NCBI GenBank assembly: GCA_020724025.1
Contig: DYHU01000001.1
Coordinates: forward strand, 1-64,000
Source: Syntrophorhabdus sp.
GTDB lineage: Bacteria > Desulfobacterota > BSN033 > UBA1163
Length of the DNA stretch: 64,000 nucleotides
Reading direction: 5' to 3'
Positions 8,647-17,742 of this stretch are shown in pieces. Both the position numbers and the translations under genes were made by a program. Each line of letters opens with the position of its first letter. Within the stretch, counting starts at the first letter, position 1. The notes under the pieces were generated by a model, which did not search any database, was not told the DNA's origin, and saw only the letters and a list, made by a program, of their open reading frames with translations.

Positions 8647-8820
8647 AAAGAGGGCTATTGGGTGTGCTTCAAAACCTTTACCAAGCGGTCATTTATTATG
8701 TTTTATGGGTAACCGATGATATCGCTTATTGGGACTTTTGAAATTTGCTTGGAATCGCATGGCCAAACGCTAAAAGGTTTCCGCTGTAAAGCTTTTTCAG
8801 CACATCCAACAGCCCTCTTT
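8647..8820. mobile_element. MITE-like palindromic element between fliR and flhB
   Basis: Outer arms 8647-8673 and 8793-8820 are imperfect inverted repeats of about 28 bases sharing AAAGAGGGCT, TTGG and TGTGCT. Inner parts also pair partly (ACCTTT/AAAGGT region). The element is about 174 bp and has no coding capacity. No second copy was found in the window. Confidence 0.6.
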
Positions 8821-8852
8821 GGGACTGATTTTATGTAATGGGTTAAGGAACG

Positions 8853-9920
8853 ATGGCAGAAGAGTCTTTTTCCGAACGAACCGAACAGGCCACGCCGAAA
8901 AGGCGGGAAGAGGCGAGAAGAAAAGGCCAGGTGGCAAAGAGCCGGGAGATTCCTTCGATCTTTGTCCTGATGGGAGGAGCCTCGATCCTGTTTCTATTCG
9001 GTTCTTACCTCTATCGACAGCTCTCCGATCTGATGATCCGATCCTTTAAACAGGTTGGGGCCCGGTCTTTTTCTCTCGAGACGGTTCAGATCCTCAATGT
9101 GGAACTGATTCATTCCCTCCTTCTGATTCTCTCTCCGATTCTCATGACAGTGTTGGTCCTGTCGGTCCTCAGCCATTATGTTCAGAGCGGGACATTGTTG
9201 GCGGCAGAGGCCCTGAAATGGGACTGGTCCAAACTCAATCTCATCAAGGGTTTGAGAAGACTCTTATCCAAACAATCCCTGGCGGAATTGTTAAAATCGA
9301 TCCTCAAATTCGTGATCGTCGGCGGGGTCGCTTATGTCACGATTAAAAAGGAATTGCCCCGCCTTTCCCTTCTGATGGATCAGGAGCCGGAGGCCATTCT
9401 GAAATATGTCCGCTCCATCTCATGGGACCTCCTGCTTCGGACCGGGATGGTGATGATTGTTCTTGCGGGCCTGGATTATCTTTTCCAGCGCTGGACTTAT
9501 GAAAAGAGTCTCCGGATGACCAAACAGGAGGTGAAGGAGGAGTTCAAACAGACCGAGGGAGATCCGATTGCCAAATCGAGAATACGAAGCCTCCAGCGTC
9601 AGATGGCCAGGAGGCGGATGATGGCAGAGGTTCCAAAGGCGGATGTGATCATCACCAACCCCACCCACCTGGCCGTGGCCATCTTCTACCAGATGAAGAA
9701 GATGGAAGCGCCCAAGGTGGCGGCCAAGGGCTCCGGCTATATCGCAGAGAAGATCATCGAGATCGCCCGGAATCATCATATCCCCGTTATCGAAAACAGA
9801 TCCTTAGCCCGGATCCTCTACAAGACCGTGGAGGTAGGCCAGATGATTCCATCCGGCTTCTATCATGCGGTGGCTGATATTCTGGCCTATGTCTACCGGA
9901 TGAAGAACAGGACATTGTAA
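8853..9920 (+). CDS. flhB: Flagellar export switch protein FlhB
   Basis: FlhB is the export-gate protein whose self-cleavage changes substrate choice from hook to filament. The protein has 355 residues. The N-terminus has the family motif ERTEQATPKRREEARRKGQV, then four membrane helices to about residue 210. The cytoplasmic domain holds the autocleavage NPTH motif at 269-272 and ends with DILAYVYRMKN. The upstream gap contains a MITE-like element. flhA begins 5 bases after the stop. Confidence 0.97.
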   Translation: MAEESFSERTEQATPKRREEARRKGQVAKSREIPSIFVLMGGASILFLFGSYLYRQLSDLMIRSFKQVGARSFSLETVQILNVELIHSLLLILSPILMTVLVLSVLSHYVQSGTLLAAEALKWDWSKLNLIKGLRRLLSKQSLAELLKSILKFVIVGGVAYVTIKKELPRLSLLMDQEPEAILKYVRSISWDLLLRTGMVMIVLAGLDYLFQRWTYEKSLRMTKQEVKEEFKQTEGDPIAKSRIRSLQRQMARRRMMAEVPKADVIITNPTHLAVAIFYQMKKMEAPKVAAKGSGYIAEKIIEIARNHHIPVIENRSLARILYKTVEVGQMIPSGFYHAVADILAYVYRMKNRTL

Positions 9921-9924
9921 AAAA

Positions 9925-12021
9925 ATGAGCGAGAAGACAGCCTCTTCCCTACCCTTCCCCGTCAGCGAACACAGGATTCATCAGGCGGACCTCTATCTGG
10001 CCGCAGGGGTCGTCTCCATCCTGTTAGTGATGATCCTTCCCCTTCCTGCTTTTCTGCTGGATATTCTTCTTTCTGTGAGCATCACCTTCTCCCTGATCAT
10101 TCTGTTGACCTCCCTCTACATTAAGACCCCGCTCGAATTTTCGACCTTTCCTTCTCTCCTTCTGGTGACCACATTGTTCAGGCTTTCCCTCAATATTGCC
10201 ACTACCCGTCTGATCCTGCTCCGTGGAAATGAAGGGACGGCCGCGGCCGGTCATGTGATCAAATCCTTCGGCCACTTTGTCATCGGCGGAAACTATTTCG
10301 TGGGTTTCATCCTCTTCATCATTCTGGTCATCATCAATTTTATCGTCATCACGAAAGGAAGCGGCCGGATTGCGGAGGTGGCCGCCCGGTTCACCCTCGA
10401 TGCGATGCCCGGAAAACAGATGAGCATCGATGCAGACCTCAATGCCGGCATGATCGACGAAAAAGAGGCGCGCAGGAGAAGGTCCCTGATCGCCCGGGAA
10501 GCCGATTTTTACGGGGCCATGGACGGAGCCAGCAAGTTTGTCAGAGGAGAGGCGGTCGCCGGGCTGCTCATCATGCTCATCAATATCGTGGGGGGATTCA
10601 TCGTCGGCGTCATTCAGTACAAAATGGCATTTCTCTCGGCAGCTCAAACCTTCACCACTCTGACGATCGGAGACGGACTGGTCTCACAGATTCCGGCGTT
10701 GATGATCTCCACAGCGGCAGGCATCATCGTCAGCCGGGCGGCCTCCGAGCACAACATGGGAAAGGAACTGGGCAACCAGTTCAGACTTCACCCCCAGGCC
10801 ATCAGCCTTTCGGCCGGCATTCTCTTCTTTTTGGGATTGATTCCCGGGCTTCCCCATATTCCCTTCATCGGCCTCTCTCTCGTCGTCGGTTTTCTGGGCT
10901 ACTCCGTTTTTAAGGAACAGAAACAGATGGAGAGGAAGCGGGCCGATGAGACGCAGAAGATGGCTTTACATCCTTCTCCGGAACAGGTGGAGTCATTCTT
11001 AAGCCTGGACCGGCTGGAGCTGGAGGTAGGATACGGATTAATCCCGATCGTCGATGAAGAGCAGAGCGGGGATCTGCTGGAGAGGATCCGTTCCATCCGG
11101 CGCCAGTTTGCAACGGAGATGGGAATTATCGTGCCCCCCCTCCGGGTCCGGGATAACCTCCAGTTGAAACCGGGAGAGTACAGGGTCCTCATCAAGGGGA
11201 ATGAAGTGACGCGGGGAGAGATGATGCAAGGTTATGTCATGGCCCTCAACCCCGGCGAGGTAAAGAGAACGCTGGAAGGGATCGCAACCCAGGAGCCGGT
11301 CTTCGGGCTTCCGGCCATATGGGTCCCTGAGAAGAGAAAGGATGAAGCCCAGTTTGCAGGATACACGGTGGTCGATATTTCCACGATCATCACCACCCAT
11401 CTGACCGAAACCCTGCGATCCCACGCCGATGAACTCCTGGGGAGGCAGGATGTCCAGAAATTACTGGACCGGCTGGCCCAGCAATATCCGAAGGCGGTCG
11501 AAGAATTGACCCCTCAGCTTCTTCCTTTAGGGACGGTGCAGAAAGTCCTTCAAAATCTTTTAAAGGAACGCGTTCCCATTCGAGACTTTTTGACCATTGT
11601 GGAGACCCTGGCCGATTACGGACCTCATACCAAAGATCCTGACATTCTGACCGAATATGTCCGCCAGAGGCTGGCCCGCTCCATCGTGAAACAATATGAA
11701 ACTGCGGAAGGGGTTCTGCCCCTCATCACTCTCGATCAAAATATGGAGGATATGTTGAGAGATCGGATTCAAAAAGGGGAATACGGAGCGAACCTTTCTC
11801 TGGAGCCGAATCTGGCGCAGAAAATAGTGATGAACCTCCATCAGACCCTTGAACGAATGACGCACCTCAATTATCAACCTGTCATCCTCTGTTCCCCTGT
11901 GCTGAGGAGGCATTTGAAACATTTGCTCGATCGCATCCTTCCGCAGGTTGCGGTTCTATCCCATAGCGAATTGCCTCCTCAGACAAAGATTCAATCCATG
12001 GGGACGGTGACTATGTCATAA
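9925..12021 (+). CDS. flhA: Flagellar export gate protein FlhA
   Basis: FlhA forms the nine-subunit ring that receives export substrates and couples proton flow to export. The 698-residue protein has eight predicted membrane helices in residues 20-325, the FHIPEP-type loop (TLDAMPGKQMSIDADLNAGMI) at about 150-175 and a large cytoplasmic domain from about 350 to the end. Length and motifs are normal for the family. It lies tightly between flhB and flhF. Confidence 0.97.
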   Translation: MSEKTASSLPFPVSEHRIHQADLYLAAGVVSILLVMILPLPAFLLDILLSVSITFSLIILLTSLYIKTPLEFSTFPSLLLVTTLFRLSLNIATTRLILLRGNEGTAAAGHVIKSFGHFVIGGNYFVGFILFIILVIINFIVITKGSGRIAEVAARFTLDAMPGKQMSIDADLNAGMIDEKEARRRRSLIAREADFYGAMDGASKFVRGEAVAGLLIMLINIVGGFIVGVIQYKMAFLSAAQTFTTLTIGDGLVSQIPALMISTAAGIIVSRAASEHNMGKELGNQFRLHPQAISLSAGILFFLGLIPGLPHIPFIGLSLVVGFLGYSVFKEQKQMERKRADETQKMALHPSPEQVESFLSLDRLELEVGYGLIPIVDEEQSGDLLERIRSIRRQFATEMGIIVPPLRVRDNLQLKPGEYRVLIKGNEVTRGEMMQGYVMALNPGEVKRTLEGIATQEPVFGLPAIWVPEKRKDEAQFAGYTVVDISTIITTHLTETLRSHADELLGRQDVQKLLDRLAQQYPKAVEELTPQLLPLGTVQKVLQNLLKERVPIRDFLTIVETLADYGPHTKDPDILTEYVRQRLARSIVKQYETAEGVLPLITLDQNMEDMLRDRIQKGEYGANLSLEPNLAQKIVMNLHQTLERMTHLNYQPVILCSPVLRRHLKHLLDRILPQVAVLSHSELPPQTKIQSMGTVTMS

Positions 12022-12045
12022 GAGGCGGGGGGAAGGAGCATTTTC

Positions 12046-13086
12046 ATGCAGATCAAACAGTATGTGGCAAAGGATATCCAGGAGGCATTGAAAAAGGTGA
12101 AGGAGGAGATGGGTCCGGAGGCGATCATCCTTTCAACGAAGAAGATCAGGAACACTCTTCAAGGGCCCGGGCTTTATTCACCTCCGAGAGTCGAAGTGAT
12201 GGCCGCGGTCGATCGGCCTTCCCAATCTTCGTCAAAATTCTCCGGATGGAATCCATTGGCCTGGCCTGTCGGGACGGAGAAGGGGAGGGGGCCAAAGGAA
12301 TCAGAAGAGGAACTCTTCATTCAAAAGATCCTCTCCGCAGGTCTATTCCCGGAGTTCGTCCAGGGGCTGGCCGAAGAGATCCGGGCCTTCCGAAAAGAGC
12401 CCTCAGCTAAAAATTTAACCGAGGCTTACCGGGGACTCCTCAGTTGGAGGCTGATGGAGAGTGTGGAGGTGACCGAACCCTCTTTTAAAGGGCCAAGGGT
12501 ATGGTCCTTTATCGGGCCTACGGGGATCGGCAAGACGACCACCCTGGTCAAACTGGCCGCCCATTTCCGTTTGAAGGTGACGGACCGGATCACTCTGATC
12601 ACGGCCGATACCTATCGCATCGGAGCGGTCGAACAGTTGAAGCAGTACGCTCAGATCCTGCGACTGCCCCTGGAGACGGCCTTCCATCCGGAAGAGCTCA
12701 GGCAGATCATCGAAAGAAACAGACACCAGGACCTCCTGCTCATCGATACCGCCGGAAGAAGCCCTCACCTTATGAAGCCAATCGAGGAATTAAGGGATTT
12801 CCTGACCGTCCATCCGAAGATCGAGAATCACCTCATTCTCAGCGCAACCACGAAGGATAGCGATCTGGAATGGATCGTCGAGCGGTTCCGTCTTCTCCCC
12901 ATCTCCAGCTACATCTTTACCAAGATCGATGAGACCACACAGTATGTTCCTCTTTTCAACCAGTTGGTGCGCTTTAAAAGACCCCTCTCTTATCTGACCA
13001 AAGGCCAGAGCGTTCCGGAAGATATCGAACCGGCCACGAAGCCGAGGGTGGCCAATATGGTGCTTAGCAATATCACATGGAATTGA
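12046..13086 (+). CDS. flhF: Flagellar GTPase FlhF
   Basis: FlhF is an SRP-type GTPase that sets where, and often how many, flagella form at the cell pole. The 346-residue protein has an N-terminal helical region starting MQIKQYVAKDIQEALKKVKEEMG. The NG domain starts near residue 150, with the P-loop GPTGIGKTTT (about 157-166), the TADTYRIGAVEQL stretch, the DTAGRS motif and TKIDET for guanine recognition. flhG follows directly. Confidence 0.96.
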   Translation: MQIKQYVAKDIQEALKKVKEEMGPEAIILSTKKIRNTLQGPGLYSPPRVEVMAAVDRPSQSSSKFSGWNPLAWPVGTEKGRGPKESEEELFIQKILSAGLFPEFVQGLAEEIRAFRKEPSAKNLTEAYRGLLSWRLMESVEVTEPSFKGPRVWSFIGPTGIGKTTTLVKLAAHFRLKVTDRITLITADTYRIGAVEQLKQYAQILRLPLETAFHPEELRQIIERNRHQDLLLIDTAGRSPHLMKPIEELRDFLTVHPKIENHLILSATTKDSDLEWIVERFRLLPISSYIFTKIDETTQYVPLFNQLVRFKRPLSYLTKGQSVPEDIEPATKPRVANMVLSNITWN

Positions 13087-13100
13087 CGAGGTGAATTTGA

Positions 13101-14039
13101 ATGGACCAGGCAAAAGGATTACGAACGATGATGAATCAAACCCTTGAACAACAGGAGGGCTCTCCTCCTGTTTCCGGAGCCGGGGGGGATGAGGCCATGT
13201 TCCGCTGTCCGAGGGTGATTTCCGTCACCAGCGGAAAAGGAGGGGTTGGCAAGACGAATGTGGTGGTCAACCTGGCCCTCGCCTTTACCCGGCTGGGAAA
13301 GAAGGTTCTGGTGCTGGACGCAGATCTGGGGTTGGCCAATATCGATGTCCTGTTGGGGCTGGCTCCCCGATATACGGTCGAACATCTCTTCGGACGGGAA
13401 AAGAGTTTTCCGGAGATCCTGATCGAGGGGCCGGGAGGAATGCGGATCATGCCCGCCAGCTCAGGGGTTTCCGGTCTGGTCGATCTCAACGAGGCACAGA
13501 AACTCTTCCTGCTGGATGAGATCGACCTCATGGCTGAGAATATCGACGTCCTGCTCATCGATACCGGAGCGGGCATCTCTTCCAATGTCCTCTATTTCAA
13601 TATGGCGGCTCAGGAGTCGATCGTCATCGCGACACCCGAGCCGACCTCGATGACGGACGCCTATGCCCTGATCAAGGTCTTATCGACCCGGTGTAAAAAG
13701 AAGGATTTTATGATGCTGGTCAATTTCGTTTCGGATGAGGAGGATGCGAAAGGGGTGTTTAAAAAGATCAGCAAGGTGGCCGACCATTTTCTGAAGAATC
13801 TGTCGATTGATTACCTGGGGTTCATCCCCTTTGACGAGAAACTTCCTCTGGCCGTCAGACAACAGAGACCCGTTCTCGAAATCTTTCCAAAGGCGCCTTC
13901 GAGCAGGCGTTTTGAGGATCTGGCCAGAGCGATCTTCGAGAGACCACCGAGATCCGTTGCCACCGGCGGGATCCAGTTTTTCTGGAAGAGGCTATTTCAA
14001 TCCCAGGACGATCTGTGTCAGGAAAGGGGGATCGTTTGA
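13101..14039 (+). CDS. flhG: Flagellar number regulator FlhG (MinD-like ATPase)
   Basis: FlhG (also FleN or YlxH) is a MinD/ParA ATPase that limits flagellar number and counters FlhF. The 312-residue protein has the deviant Walker A motif SGKGGVGKT at about 44-52, the DADLGLANIDVLLGL stretch and the DTGAGIS Walker B region. A GAGGTGA site precedes the ATG. Its stop overlaps the probable fliA start by two bases. Confidence 0.95.
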   Translation: MDQAKGLRTMMNQTLEQQEGSPPVSGAGGDEAMFRCPRVISVTSGKGGVGKTNVVVNLALAFTRLGKKVLVLDADLGLANIDVLLGLAPRYTVEHLFGREKSFPEILIEGPGGMRIMPASSGVSGLVDLNEAQKLFLLDEIDLMAENIDVLLIDTGAGISSNVLYFNMAAQESIVIATPEPTSMTDAYALIKVLSTRCKKKDFMMLVNFVSDEEDAKGVFKKISKVADHFLKNLSIDYLGFIPFDEKLPLAVRQQRPVLEIFPKAPSSRRFEDLARAIFERPPRSVATGGIQFFWKRLFQSQDDLCQERGIV

Positions 14040-14827
14040 AAGCAAAAGCTTTTTATCAACAGGTGAGTTTTCCGGCGGAGCGTCTTTCAACGGTCCGAAA
14101 GCCGAAGGCCCAGAATCGCGACGAGTTGATCCTGCGATATGCCCCTTTGATCAAGTTTATTGCTCACCGGCTGGCCATGAGGCTTCCCTCTCATATCTCC
14201 ATCGATGACCTGATCAGCGCCGGAGTGATCGGCCTGATGGATGCTTTAGCGAAATTCGACCCGGACAAGAAGGTGGAATTTAAAACCTATGCCGAATTCC
14301 GGATCCGTGGGGCGATGCTCGACGAATTGAGATCCATGGATTGGGTGCCGCGGTCCGTAAGGCAGAAGGCCACCCAGATCGAGAGGGCGATCAACCAATT
14401 GGAGAAGAAGAAGGGAAGGTCGGTGGAGGATGAGGAGATCGCCTCTGAGATAGGCATCTCTCTGGATGCCTATTATGAGACGATGAAGAACCTTCACGGC
14501 CTCTCTCCTTTGGATATGGAGGAGGCTCAGAAGAGGTTTCCCAGGCTCTCACTCGAAGATATTCTGGACTCCCTGGTCGATAGCGAGGAGAATGATCCCT
14601 TTCATCAATACAGCCTTAAGGAGTTGAAGAAGGTTCTGGCACGGGCAATCGATGAGCTCTCTTCGAAGGAGAAGATGGTCATCTCGCTCTATTACTATGA
14701 GGAACTGACATTGAAAGAGATCGGAGAGGCGCTCGATTTAACTGAGTCCAGAATCTGTCAGATTCATACGAAAGGGGTCTTAAAATTGAGAGCCCGGTTG
14801 AAACGCTATCTGGAGGATGGTCTGTAA
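14036..14827 (+). CDS. fliA: RNA polymerase sigma factor FliA (sigma28)
   Basis: FliA directs transcription of late flagellar genes. It shows region 2 (LILRYAPLIKFIAHRLA and the SIDDLISAGVIGLMDAL stretch), region 3 and region 4 (ALDLTESRICQIHTKGVLKLR). The frame opens with GTG at 14015, but the TTG at 14036 follows an AAAGGGGG site at the right distance and overlaps the flhG TGA, so it is preferred and gives 263 residues. Sigma28-like motifs occur in several places in this window. Confidence 0.94.
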   Translation: MKAKAFYQQVSFPAERLSTVRKPKAQNRDELILRYAPLIKFIAHRLAMRLPSHISIDDLISAGVIGLMDALAKFDPDKKVEFKTYAEFRIRGAMLDELRSMDWVPRSVRQKATQIERAINQLEKKKGRSVEDEEIASEIGISLDAYYETMKNLHGLSPLDMEEAQKRFPRLSLEDILDSLVDSEENDPFHQYSLKELKKVLARAIDELSSKEKMVISLYYYEELTLKEIGEALDLTESRICQIHTKGVLKLRARLKRYLEDGL

Positions 14828-14934
14828 ACCCCGTTAGAAAGGTGGGGTTTTGACCCTGCCTTTAATAAGGAGCTGATGTTTTTTATTTATTTATAGCATC
14901 CCACGGCTTAAATGCCGGGGCTTTCTAACGGGGT
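14827..14934. repeat. Palindromic element between fliA and cheY
   Basis: Inverted arms of 14 bases (ACCCCGTTAGAAAG at 14828-14841 and its complement at 14921-14934) enclose about 80 bases with an inner GGC/GCC hairpin. It starts at the fliA stop codon and could end transcription or be a small mobile palindrome. No gene fits here. Confidence 0.6.
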
Positions 14935-14978
14935 AAAGGGCTCTCACAGTGAAGATTTCATATTAAAGGAGAAGAAAG

Positions 14979-15362
14979 ATGCCGGATTTAAAGATGAACA
15001 TTTTGGTGGTGGATGATTTTTCGACCATGAGGAGGATCATCAAAAACATTCTCAGGCAACTCGGATATCTCAATATCCACGAAGCCGAAGACGGGACAGC
15101 CGCCCTGGATGTCCTGAGAAGAGAGAAGATCCACTTCGTCATCTCGGATTGGAATATGCCACAAATGACCGGCCTGGAGCTATTAAAAGCCGTCCGGACC
15201 AGCGAGGAATGGAAGGATTTGCCGTTTCTCATGGTCACGGCGGAAGGGCAGAAGGAGCATGTCATTGAGGCGGTGAAGTACCGCGTGAGCAATTATATCG
15301 TCAAACCCTTCACCGCCGAAACCCTGACCGAGAAGATGAATAAGATCTTTGAAGGGAAGTAA
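14979..15362 (+). CDS. cheY: Chemotaxis response regulator CheY
   Basis: CheY is phosphorylated by CheA and binds FliM to change motor rotation. The 127-residue single receiver domain has the acidic pair VVDD at the N-terminus, the phospho-acceptor Asp57 in ISDWNMP, the conserved T in MVTAEG and the K in VKPFTAE. No output domain follows. cheA lies far away at 51935, with the kinase-motor link split across the locus. Confidence 0.95.
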   Translation: MPDLKMNILVVDDFSTMRRIIKNILRQLGYLNIHEAEDGTAALDVLRREKIHFVISDWNMPQMTGLELLKAVRTSEEWKDLPFLMVTAEGQKEHVIEAVKYRVSNYIVKPFTAETLTEKMNKIFEGK

Positions 15363-15368
15363 CCCCCG

Positions 15369-15587
15369 ATGGCTGATGAGATCGGAATCTCGGCGAAACT
15401 CGACGGTCTCCTTCCGGCGGATAAAATGAAAGATTCCGGAGGGAAGGTCCCGGGCCAGGAGATCCTCCTGCGGAAGAGAAAGAAAGGGCGGGGTGAGAAA
15501 CCTCCGGCCGATACGGATCAGGAGAAAGAAATCCTTGATGAGGAAAGGGATCCGGCTTCAGGAAAGATCCTGGACATTGTCATCTGA
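15369..15587 (+). CDS. Small charged hypothetical protein
   Basis: A 72-residue reading frame starts with ATG seven bases after cheY and ends 42 bases before the next start. It is rich in Lys, Glu and Asp and has no membrane helix or known motif. Its tight spacing and plus-strand direction suggest a real gene of the flagellar operon. I do not recognise the family, and the lack of a strong ribosome site leaves doubt. Confidence 0.55.
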   Translation: MADEIGISAKLDGLLPADKMKDSGGKVPGQEILLRKRKKGRGEKPPADTDQEKEILDEERDPASGKILDIVI

Positions 15588-15629
15588 CCTAACATCCCCT
15601 AACAGCCACGGGAAATGAGGAGGAGAAGA

Positions 15630-16130
15630 ATGGAGACAGGCACGATTGGCTTCTTAAACGTAACGGGTTTAGAGGCGGGGTTGATCCTTTTGACGGGGAG
15701 CGTCCTTCTTTCGCTCATCATCATGGTCGCCTATTTCAGGCAGGTGATGGCCTTTCTCAGGGGCCCGAGACCGGTTTATAAGAATTCCGATCAAATCAGG
15801 GAATGGGTTGAAGAATCGGAAATCGTCTATGAGAAGCTTTCAAAGACCCTTGAAGAAAGGAAAGAGATTGCGAACAGATTGATCGCACAACTCGATGTAA
15901 AAATCGAGACGCTCCGTTCCATGATGGCGGGGATGGATCGAGAAATGGTTCCGATTGCCGAGGAGATCACCGGTAAGGAACAGGAAGTCGAGGTCATGGA
16001 GATGGCTGAGGGAGGCCGGGATTTTTCAGAGATTGCCGGGCAGACCGGGCTTTCCATCGGAGAAGTCCAGCTCATCATGAATTTAGGGACACTTCCCAAT
16101 TTTTCGCATAAGACAATTTCCCAAAGATAA
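15630..16130 (+). CDS. DUF2802-like membrane-anchored coiled-coil protein
   Basis: The frame opens at 15615, but the ATG at 15630 follows a strong GAGGAGGAG site and gives 166 residues. There is one N-terminal membrane helix (about 10-35), then a long helical coiled-coil stretch (about 55-110). A small helix-turn-helix-like end at about 130-155 (IAGQTGLSIGEVQLIMNLG) resembles the DUF2802 family found in flagellar loci. The last 15 codons lie in a perfect REP-like palindrome (16085-16148), so the natural C-terminus may have been replaced. The role is unknown. Confidence 0.75.
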   Translation: METGTIGFLNVTGLEAGLILLTGSVLLSLIIMVAYFRQVMAFLRGPRPVYKNSDQIREWVEESEIVYEKLSKTLEERKEIANRLIAQLDVKIETLRSMMAGMDREMVPIAEEITGKEQEVEVMEMAEGGRDFSEIAGQTGLSIGEVQLIMNLGTLPNFSHKTISQR

Positions 16131-16148
16131 AAATTGGGAAGTGTCCCT
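16085..16148. repeat. Perfect 20-bp REP-like palindrome across a gene end
   Basis: Arms 16085-16104 and 16129-16148 are exact complements of 20 bases each, with a 24-base loop. The palindrome covers the last codons and stop of the DUF2802-like gene and ends 9 bases before the next ATG. Its form resembles REP/RAYT-type palindromes, but no transposase is present here. Confidence 0.85.
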
Positions 16149-16157
16149 GTCTTTCTT

Positions 16158-17294
16158 ATGAAAGAGATCCATTTCCCGTTTCTCACTTCATCCGATCTGA
16201 TTCGTCTGGATTCCCCCTCCGGGCAGGACCTCCCCTCTTTTCATATTGGCCAGGTCCTCCGGGGAAAGGTGATCGAAGTGATCGATGATCACCATTCGGT
16301 GATCCGCATGGAAGGCCGCGGTCTCTCCGTGGAGAGCCGCATGCCGCTGGACAGAGGAATGGAGGGACTTTTTGAAGTCAAGGCGGTTTATCCTCAAATC
16401 GTTCTGAAACTTCTTCAACCAGAAGAGACGAACCTCCTGGAGGCCGAGAGATGGCTTAAAGCCTTTCTCATGACCGATCCCCAGATGGAGGACCTGTCAG
16501 AAAAATTATCACTTCTCTGGAAAACAGGGAGGGAAGGAATGGCTCCTGCGGTGCGGGAGACGATGGACCGTTTGCTGAGCCTGTGGAGTTCTTTTTCCCC
16601 TTCCCGGTCTTTGGCAATTGATCCCGGACAGATCCAGGAGATGATCACACAGTCAGGCCTCTTTTTCGAACATCAGTTAGGAGAGCTGATCAAGGCCCGC
16701 AGTCGGAGCCGGTTCGAAGAGGTGCTGGGCAGGGATGTGAAAGGATTGTTGGCTAAATTGAAGGCCCAGCTCGAAACTTCTTCGCCTGCGGTCCAGACCT
16801 CAGGCCCCGGTTCCTCCATGCACGAAGAACTCCTGGGCGGCGTTAATCATCTTCTTCGCAAGATCGAAGGCTACCAGCTGCTTCATTCTTCTTCTCCTGC
16901 AGGGATTCAGGAGAAGATGTTTCTTCTCCTTCCTTTCTGGATACAGGAACGCCTTCAGCTCGTTGATCTCCATCTCTCTCTTCCTCAATCCGGATCAGAC
17001 CATTCGGATCCCGAAGGGATGTCCATACTCTTTTTGCTCCATTTGCCGGAGTGGGGAAGGATGAGCATCGAGGTGAGGATGACCGGGAAAAGGCTTTATG
17101 GCCAGTTTCTTCTCTCCTCTGATGAGGTGGCGTCCTTCTTCAGCGGAGCACTCAACGAACTTCAGAGGAGACTTCTTAATCTTGGATTTCAGTCCGAGAT
17201 CCGTGTCTCCACCCAGACTCCAGAGAAGATTGTAGAAATATTTTTGAGCGAGATGAAAGGAAATGACAGATCATTATTGAACCTCGTCGTCTGA
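16158..17294 (+). CDS. Second FliK-like hook-length control protein
   Basis: The product has 378 residues from the ATG at 16158; an upstream TTG at 16134 lies in the palindrome and is less likely. Residues about 1-90 contain a small beta-rich part (GQVLRGKVIEVIDDHHSVI). The C-terminal 90 residues resemble the FliK/Flg_hook domain (GRMSIEVRMTGKRLYGQFLL, then LQRRLLNLGFQSEIRV). It lies directly before a truncated FlhB paralogue, the partner type of FliK. It may tune hook length or export switching; the exact role is inferred. Confidence 0.75.
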   Translation: MKEIHFPFLTSSDLIRLDSPSGQDLPSFHIGQVLRGKVIEVIDDHHSVIRMEGRGLSVESRMPLDRGMEGLFEVKAVYPQIVLKLLQPEETNLLEAERWLKAFLMTDPQMEDLSEKLSLLWKTGREGMAPAVRETMDRLLSLWSSFSPSRSLAIDPGQIQEMITQSGLFFEHQLGELIKARSRSRFEEVLGRDVKGLLAKLKAQLETSSPAVQTSGPGSSMHEELLGGVNHLLRKIEGYQLLHSSSPAGIQEKMFLLLPFWIQERLQLVDLHLSLPQSGSDHSDPEGMSILFLLHLPEWGRMSIEVRMTGKRLYGQFLLSSDEVASFFSGALNELQRRLLNLGFQSEIRVSTQTPEKIVEIFLSEMKGNDRSLLNLVV

Positions 17295-17327
17295 TCCTAC
17301 CGCTCCATCTATGAAAGGATTTATCCA

Positions 17328-17633
17328 ATGGGACAACCGAAACCGAAGAGAGGGTCTATTAAAAAGGCAGTAGCGCTCAAATATATTCCGGGCCGGGATC
17401 AGGCCCCGAGGGTGACGGCCAAAAGTCAGGGCTTGCTTGCCCAGAAGATCATCGAACTGGCCCGGCATCATAGCATTCCTATCCAGGAAGATCCGGCTCT
17501 GGTCCAGATGCTGGCACAACTCGACTTCCACCAGGAAATTCCTCCGGAGGCCTATCTGGTCGTGGCGGAGATCCTGGCCTTTGTCTATTCGATGAATCAA
17601 AGATGGCCTTCCTTACGGCCCCGAAGAGAGTAG
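17328..17633 (+). CDS. FlhB C-terminal domain paralogue (FlhX type)
   Basis: The 101-residue protein matches only the part of FlhB after its NPTH cleavage site: AVALKYIPGRDQAPRVTAKSQG, the IIELARHHSIPIQEDPALVQML stretch (shortened here to its key parts) and VAEILAFVYSMN at the end. It has no membrane helices and no NPTH. Such FlhX proteins can substitute for the cleaved FlhB C-terminal fragment in some species. It sits next to a second FliK-like gene. Confidence 0.88.
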   Translation: MGQPKPKRGSIKKAVALKYIPGRDQAPRVTAKSQGLLAQKIIELARHHSIPIQEDPALVQMLAQLDFHQEIPPEAYLVVAEILAFVYSMNQRWPSLRPRRE

Positions 17634-17742
17634 GAAAAAAAATCCCTGTGGTCTTTATCTTCGGGTATCTCTTTGCCTGCCAAAAGCACAAAAAAGTTGA
17701 TTGAAGAATGTCAATCTATTGAAAATAGAGGGAGTTTGGCGA

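Noticed and set aside
10024..10647. 207-codon minus-strand frame inside flhA
   Set aside because: It is antisense to a strongly conserved gene, and its composition is that of a reversed coding frame.
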